From positions 1 to 64,000 of the forward strand of contig JBGUJH010000096.1 of NCBI GenBank assembly GCA_045113775.1: 64,000 nt of DNA, in the 5' to 3' direction. The notes under the pieces were generated by a model, which saw only the letters and a program-made list of their open reading frames with translations, did no database searches and was not told the origin of the DNA. Of the stretch, positions 60,748 to 64,000 are shown piece by piece. The translations under genes were made by a program, and so were the position numbers. Origin of the DNA: CAG-791 sp045113775 (GTDB taxonomy: Bacteria; Bacillota; Clostridia; Lachnospirales; Lachnospiraceae). Each line of letters begins with the position of its first letter. The stretch's first letter is position 1.

Positions 60748-60770
60748 ACGGCTCGCTGTGAGCCTTAACT
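60748..60770 (-). repeat. Dispersed palindromic repeat R1, partial copy I
   Basis: CGGCTCgctgtGAGCCTTAAC: the end hairpin of the element only. Confidence 0.4.
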
Positions 60771-60774
60771 TCTG

Positions 60775-60816
60775 CTTATCTCAGGCAGACCTGCTCTTAT
60801 CTCAGGCAGACCTGCT
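60775..60816. repeat. 21-bp tandem duplication at the 3' end of clpX
   Basis: Two exact adjacent copies of a 21-bp unit starting CTTATCTCAGGCAG; the clpX stop codon lies in the second. The duplication leaves the protein end intact. Confidence 0.85.
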
Positions 60817-62049
60817 CGCATTCTTGCGAATGATCACAGGATCATCTTCTCCGAGAACAAAAGCTCTTGTGATGATGCATTTCTCGACGTTTTTTTCATC
60901 CGGCATGGCGAACATGATGTCTTCCATCACGCTCTCCATGATCGCTCTTAAGCCTCTTGCACCTGTATTCTTGCGCATAGCGATCTGTGCGATCTCCCTG
61001 AGCGCGTCAGGTTCGAATTCGAGCTGGACGCCATCATACTCCAGGAGCCTCTTGTACTGTTTCACCAGGCAGTTCTTGGGCTCGGTCAGGATCCTTACCA
61101 TAGCATCTTCATCAAGCTCATCGAGAGCTACGAAGACCGGAAGTCTTCCGACAAATTCCGGTGTCAGACCGAATTTCATGAGATCCTGAGGAGTAAGTCC
61201 TCTGATCTGCTCGGAAAGGGTCATCTCTTTTTTGGCCTCGAAAGCTGCGCCGAATCCGAGAGTATTCTTAGCGGTCTTATCTGCAAGAATTTTTTCAATA
61301 CCAGAGAATGCGCCGCCGCAGATGAAGAGAATGTTGCTTGTATCCAACCTGATGCATTCCTGCTGGGGGTGCTTGCGTCCGCCCTGAGGAGGTACATTAG
61401 CAACAGTGCCTTCCAGGATCTTCAAGAGACCCTGCTGCACGCCTTCACCGGATACGTCCCTGGTGATGGAACGGTTTTCACCTTTCCTTGCGATCTTATC
61501 GATCTCATCGATGTAGACAATGCCTTTTTCTGCGCGCTTGACGTCATAGTCACATGCCTTAAGGAGTCTCACAAGCACGTTTTCAACGTCTTCACCGACG
61601 TAACCTGCTTCAGTCAAGGTCGTTGCGTCAGAGATCGCGAACGGAACGCCGAGGATCTTAGCCAGGGACTGGACCAGGTAAGTCTTACCGGAACCGGTAG
61701 GTCCGATCAGCAAAACATTGCTCTTCTGAAGTTCAACATCCGTATCATTGCAGCCCCAGATCCTCTTGTAGTGGTTGTAAACAGCCACGGCGAGCTGTCT
61801 CTTGGCCCTGTTCTGACCAATCACATACTGATTCAGGAAATCGACGATCTCGCGGGGCCTTTTCAAAGTGCTTCCCTTAAGCATGTCTCCCATGTTTTTC
61901 TCCTCTTCAGCCTTCCTGAGGCGGGTGAGAATATCATTGGACGACTTGATGCAGTCCTCACAGATGATGGCGCCGCCGCCTCCGATGAAGCGTTTACCGG
62001 AAGATTTCGGTTTTCCGCAAAATAAGCATTTGGGTTCTTTTTCTGCCAT
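60802..62049 (-). CDS. clpX: ATP-dependent Clp protease ATP-binding subunit ClpX
   Basis: A 415-residue AAA+ unfoldase that feeds substrates to ClpP. The N-terminal zinc-binding domain has Cys at 8, 11, 30 and 33. The AAA+ module shows Walker A GPTGSGKT (about 116), Walker B IVYIDEIDKI (about 180), sensor 2 GARGLR near 360 and pore loops. Length is near the usual 420. The ATG at 62049 follows GAAAGGAGGCGG; in-frame codons upstream to 62265 are not conserved ClpX. No clpP, tig or lon gene is adjacent, unlike many genomes. Confidence 0.93.
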   Translation of the reverse strand: MAEKEPKCLFCGKPKSSGKRFIGGGGAIICEDCIKSSNDILTRLRKAEEEKNMGDMLKGSTLKRPREIVDFLNQYVIGQNRAKRQLAVAVYNHYKRIWGCNDTDVELQKSNVLLIGPTGSGKTYLVQSLAKILGVPFAISDATTLTEAGYVGEDVENVLVRLLKACDYDVKRAEKGIVYIDEIDKIARKGENRSITRDVSGEGVQQGLLKILEGTVANVPPQGGRKHPQQECIRLDTSNILFICGGAFSGIEKILADKTAKNTLGFGAAFEAKKEMTLSEQIRGLTPQDLMKFGLTPEFVGRLPVFVALDELDEDAMVRILTEPKNCLVKQYKRLLEYDGVQLEFEPDALREIAQIAMRKNTGARGLRAIMESVMEDIMFAMPDEKNVEKCIITRAFVLGEDDPVIIRKNASRSA

Positions 62050-62212
62050 TTCCGCCTCCTTTCTATCTACGTCTGCCGGCAGGCCTGACCGGTCGGCTGC
62101 CGGGCGGCAGATTTCGATTATTACTGGACAGTGTTTTTTACTACAAGAGAAAAATAGCATTTGTCCGGCAGAATTTCCATTAACCGCTGGTATAAAGCGC
62201 TGATGTACAGAG

Positions 62213-62221
62213 GTTGTGCTA
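62213..62221 (+). promoter_or_regulatory. Extended -10 promoter before the ornithine-cyclodeaminase-like gene
   Basis: TGTGCTATCATAG; TGcTATCAT with no clear -35 hexamer, near-identical to the box at 47967. Confidence 0.45.
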
Positions 62222-62258
62222 TCATAGAGATAAGGTTTGTTCAGAATGGAGGCTAAAA

Positions 62259-63347
62259 ATGGCATTCAGATTAAGAGAGTACAGGGAACCGGATTTTGGA
62301 AAGCAATGCTTCATTTCAGCACCGGATGCTGCGATGGCACCCGCGCCTGCCGACTCAGTTGCGCCGACAGGTTTTCACGCGATGAGCATTTTCCCGGAGT
62401 ATTTCAAGATTGGAGGGAAGTGGCTCCTTGCAGAGGAGAGCCGCATGGATTGTGTACCGGTTTATGACGGTCATAAGATCCTTGTAAAGGAGCCCCGTCG
62501 GCTTCGCAAAGGCGAATCGGTCATCCTGGGAAGGACAGAAGACGGGAGAGAAGGGATTTACGTCCATCCGAACGGATTCAGCGGGGAGAAGGAGATGAAA
62601 GACGTCTTCGCCTTCCGGACGGGGCGATCCCGCGAGACGGCCTTTTCCAGGGATTACGATGAACTGTACGACATTCTCCGTTACGACAGAGAACACGGAA
62701 AGATCGTATGGGTGATGGGACCGGCTTTTGCGTTCGACCACGATGCAAGGGAAGCCTTCTCCACACTGATCGCAAACGGCTATGTTGATGCACTGCTGGC
62801 AGGCAACGCCCTGGCGACGCATGATCTGGAAGCGGCCTGGCTCGGAACGGCACTCGGTCAAAATATCTACACCACCGAACTGCAGCCGAACGGCCACTAC
62901 AACCATCTCGATACGATCAACCGCGTGAAACAGTGCGGAGGAATAGCTGATTTCCTGAGAAAGGAAAATATCGATAACGGTATCATATACAGCTGTGAAA
63001 AGTACGGAATACCCTATGTTCTCGCCGGCTCTATAAGAGACGACGGGCCGCTTCCTCCTGTCATCGGAAATGCCTATGAAGCACAGGACAGGATGCGTGA
63101 CGTTGTCAGAGACGCGACGACCGTTCTCTGCCTGGCCACCACACTTCACTCCATAGCTGTCGGCAACATGACGCCTTCCTATCGGGTGACGCCGGATGGA
63201 CAGGTCCGGGAAGTATATTTTTACTGTGTGGACATATCTGAGTTCACAGCGAACAAGCTCAGCGACAGGGGCAGCCTGTCCGCCAAAGGAATTGTCACGA
63301 ACGTACAGGACTTCATTGTGACGCTCAGCAAAGGTCTGGGACTGTGA
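62259..63347 (+). CDS. Ornithine-cyclodeaminase-like NAD-binding protein (LOR/SDH-related, TIGR00300 type)
   Basis: A 362-residue protein resembling the C-terminal part of archaeal ornithine cyclodeaminase and of cyanobacterial arginine dihydrolase (AgrE/ArgZ). Family elements: GNALATHDLEAAWLGT (about 187), HYNHLDTINRV (about 214), ENIDNGIIYSCEKYGIPYVLAGSIRDDG (about 235-262) and LATTLHSIAVGNMTPS (about 292). Expected activity: NAD-dependent cyclisation of ornithine to proline or a related reaction; the substrate is not proven. GGAGG precedes the ATG. It overlaps the convergent downstream gene by 23 bases. Confidence 0.75.
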   Translation: MAFRLREYREPDFGKQCFISAPDAAMAPAPADSVAPTGFHAMSIFPEYFKIGGKWLLAEESRMDCVPVYDGHKILVKEPRRLRKGESVILGRTEDGREGIYVHPNGFSGEKEMKDVFAFRTGRSRETAFSRDYDELYDILRYDREHGKIVWVMGPAFAFDHDAREAFSTLIANGYVDALLAGNALATHDLEAAWLGTALGQNIYTTELQPNGHYNHLDTINRVKQCGGIADFLRKENIDNGIIYSCEKYGIPYVLAGSIRDDGPLPPVIGNAYEAQDRMRDVVRDATTVLCLATTLHSIAVGNMTPSYRVTPDGQVREVYFYCVDISEFTANKLSDRGSLSAKGIVTNVQDFIVTLSKGLGL

Positions 63348-64000
63348 TCACCAGTGAATCCGGATCTTCTCTTATTGCCAGCAGCAGTCTCATGAACCTG
63401 TGCTTCCCCCATGCCCGCGATCTGTCGTAAGCCGTGTCATAGATCTCCTTTATCGGATACGAATCCCCCAAAATGCGTCCGGTCTTCGCATCCCAGATCC
63501 TTGCAGTGACAGTATATGGGTACTGACAGCCCCACTTATCGCCGTTCCTCACCAAATAAGGCTTTTGGTCCTGTGTCAGCCAGACCAGATATTTCCCGTC
63601 CACGGTCAGGAAAAAAGCTCCGGCCGGATCAAAGTTATATTCTTCGTAATATTCCCACTCCAGGGAAGATATTACCATGTTTTCTTCCAGATTCACAAAA
63701 AGACCTTCTCTGTGTGCTCCTTCGCCTTCTTTTTCCTGCACGGCCAGTCGGTCGCTCACCTTGTGGAGAAGGTTGTCTGCGGCTCTGTTTCCGTCTCCGC
63801 TGTATTTTGAAAGATCAAGATCAGGGCTGACCGCATCAGGAAGCAAAACGGAAAGCTTTGCGCGGGAGAGGGGCGCTTTTATCTCATGAATCGGGGCGCG
63901 CTGCCCGCCTGCCCACATAGCAAACCGTGTCACTTTCTCACCCTCATACTCCCAGTCCAGCCAGCAGATGAGCTCTGAGTTATCGACAGCAATCGAAAAG
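63325..64000 (-). CDS. Unknown protein, truncated at the window edge
   Basis: The reading frame stays open to the right edge; at least 224 codons are present. No membrane segment in the visible part. It is rich in Trp and aromatic residues with two similar motifs, WLDWEYEGEKVTRFAMWAGG and SSLEWEYYEEYNFDPAG, suggesting an internal duplication. I do not recognise the family. The internal GTG at 63933 is only one possible start. Its last 23 bases overlap the convergent end of the neighbouring gene. Confidence 0.65.
   Translation of the reverse strand, partial: FSIAVDNSELICWLDWEYEGEKVTRFAMWAGGQRAPIHEIKAPLSRAKLSVLLPDAVSPDLDLSKYSGDGNRAADNLLHKVSDRLAVQEKEGEGAHREGLFVNLEENMVISSLEWEYYEEYNFDPAGAFFLTVDGKYLVWLTQDQKPYLVRNGDKWGCQYPYTVTARIWDAKTGRILGDSYPIKEIYDTAYDRSRAWGKHRFMRLLLAIREDPDSLVITVPDLC

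Overview
The window looks like a chromosomal segment of an anaerobic Firmicute of class Clostridia, most likely Lachnospiraceae or a close relative. This is an inference from gene content: an ECF transporter with a Trep_Strep/MptD-type S component, a DUF2325-DUF3793-flavodoxin cluster, two old-yellow-enzyme flavoproteins with [4Fe-4S] motifs, DUF1848, DUF5684, zinc-ribbon Ser/Thr kinases, DegV and M29 aminopeptidase. AGGAGG-type ribosome binding sites and moderate GC fit. No rRNA, tRNA, phage, transposase or CRISPR-Cas genes were seen.

Layout. 1-3097: end of an ABC exporter, then an overlapping ECF operon (S, T, double ATPase). 3214-5003: a cluster with two AT-rich palindromic operators (DUF2325, DUF3793, flavodoxin). 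5169-9129: DUF1848, an unknown protein, a cytoplasmic GH13 enzyme and a small DUF5684 membrane protein. 9195-22410: a membrane and envelope block: a structured RNA leader, a TerD-like protein, an ABC pair with an N-terminal membrane fusion, cardiolipin synthase, a very large MscS-type channel with two sensor regions, a MATE exporter fused to an ATPase-like domain, and a YdcF protein. 22529-28211: ADP-ribosylglycohydrolase, the two aconitase X subunits and a flavoprotein reductase. 28251-35033: three secreted lipoprotein hydrolases. 35062-41246: a PP2C phosphatase and two related transmembrane kinases with different outer domains (BspA-like repeats, Sel1 repeats), then two small proteins. 41362-47316: a lactose-type locus: GPH symporter, a LacZ broken by an in-frame TAG, and a divergent AraC regulator. 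47358-47878: a 53-bp tandem array of perfect hairpins. 48007-51834: histidine phosphatase, RCC1-like protein, a degV-marR operon with palindromic operators, and transketolase remnants. 52128-55083: MBOAT plus SGNH-type pair for surface polysaccharide acylation. 55279-64000: enoate-reductase-like flavoprotein, ATP-grasp ligase with paired operators, TMEM175-like channel, M29 aminopeptidase, ClpX, an ornithine-cyclodeaminase-like protein and a truncated unknown gene.

The most unusual features are non-coding. A dispersed palindromic repeat occurs at least nine times with compensatory base changes in its hairpins. A second structured repeat occurs twice, again with paired changes. A leader RNA with a predicted pseudoknot ends in a terminator just before a TerD-like gene. 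The 53-bp array keeps its hairpin arms while loop and linker vary, with a period close to five helical turns.
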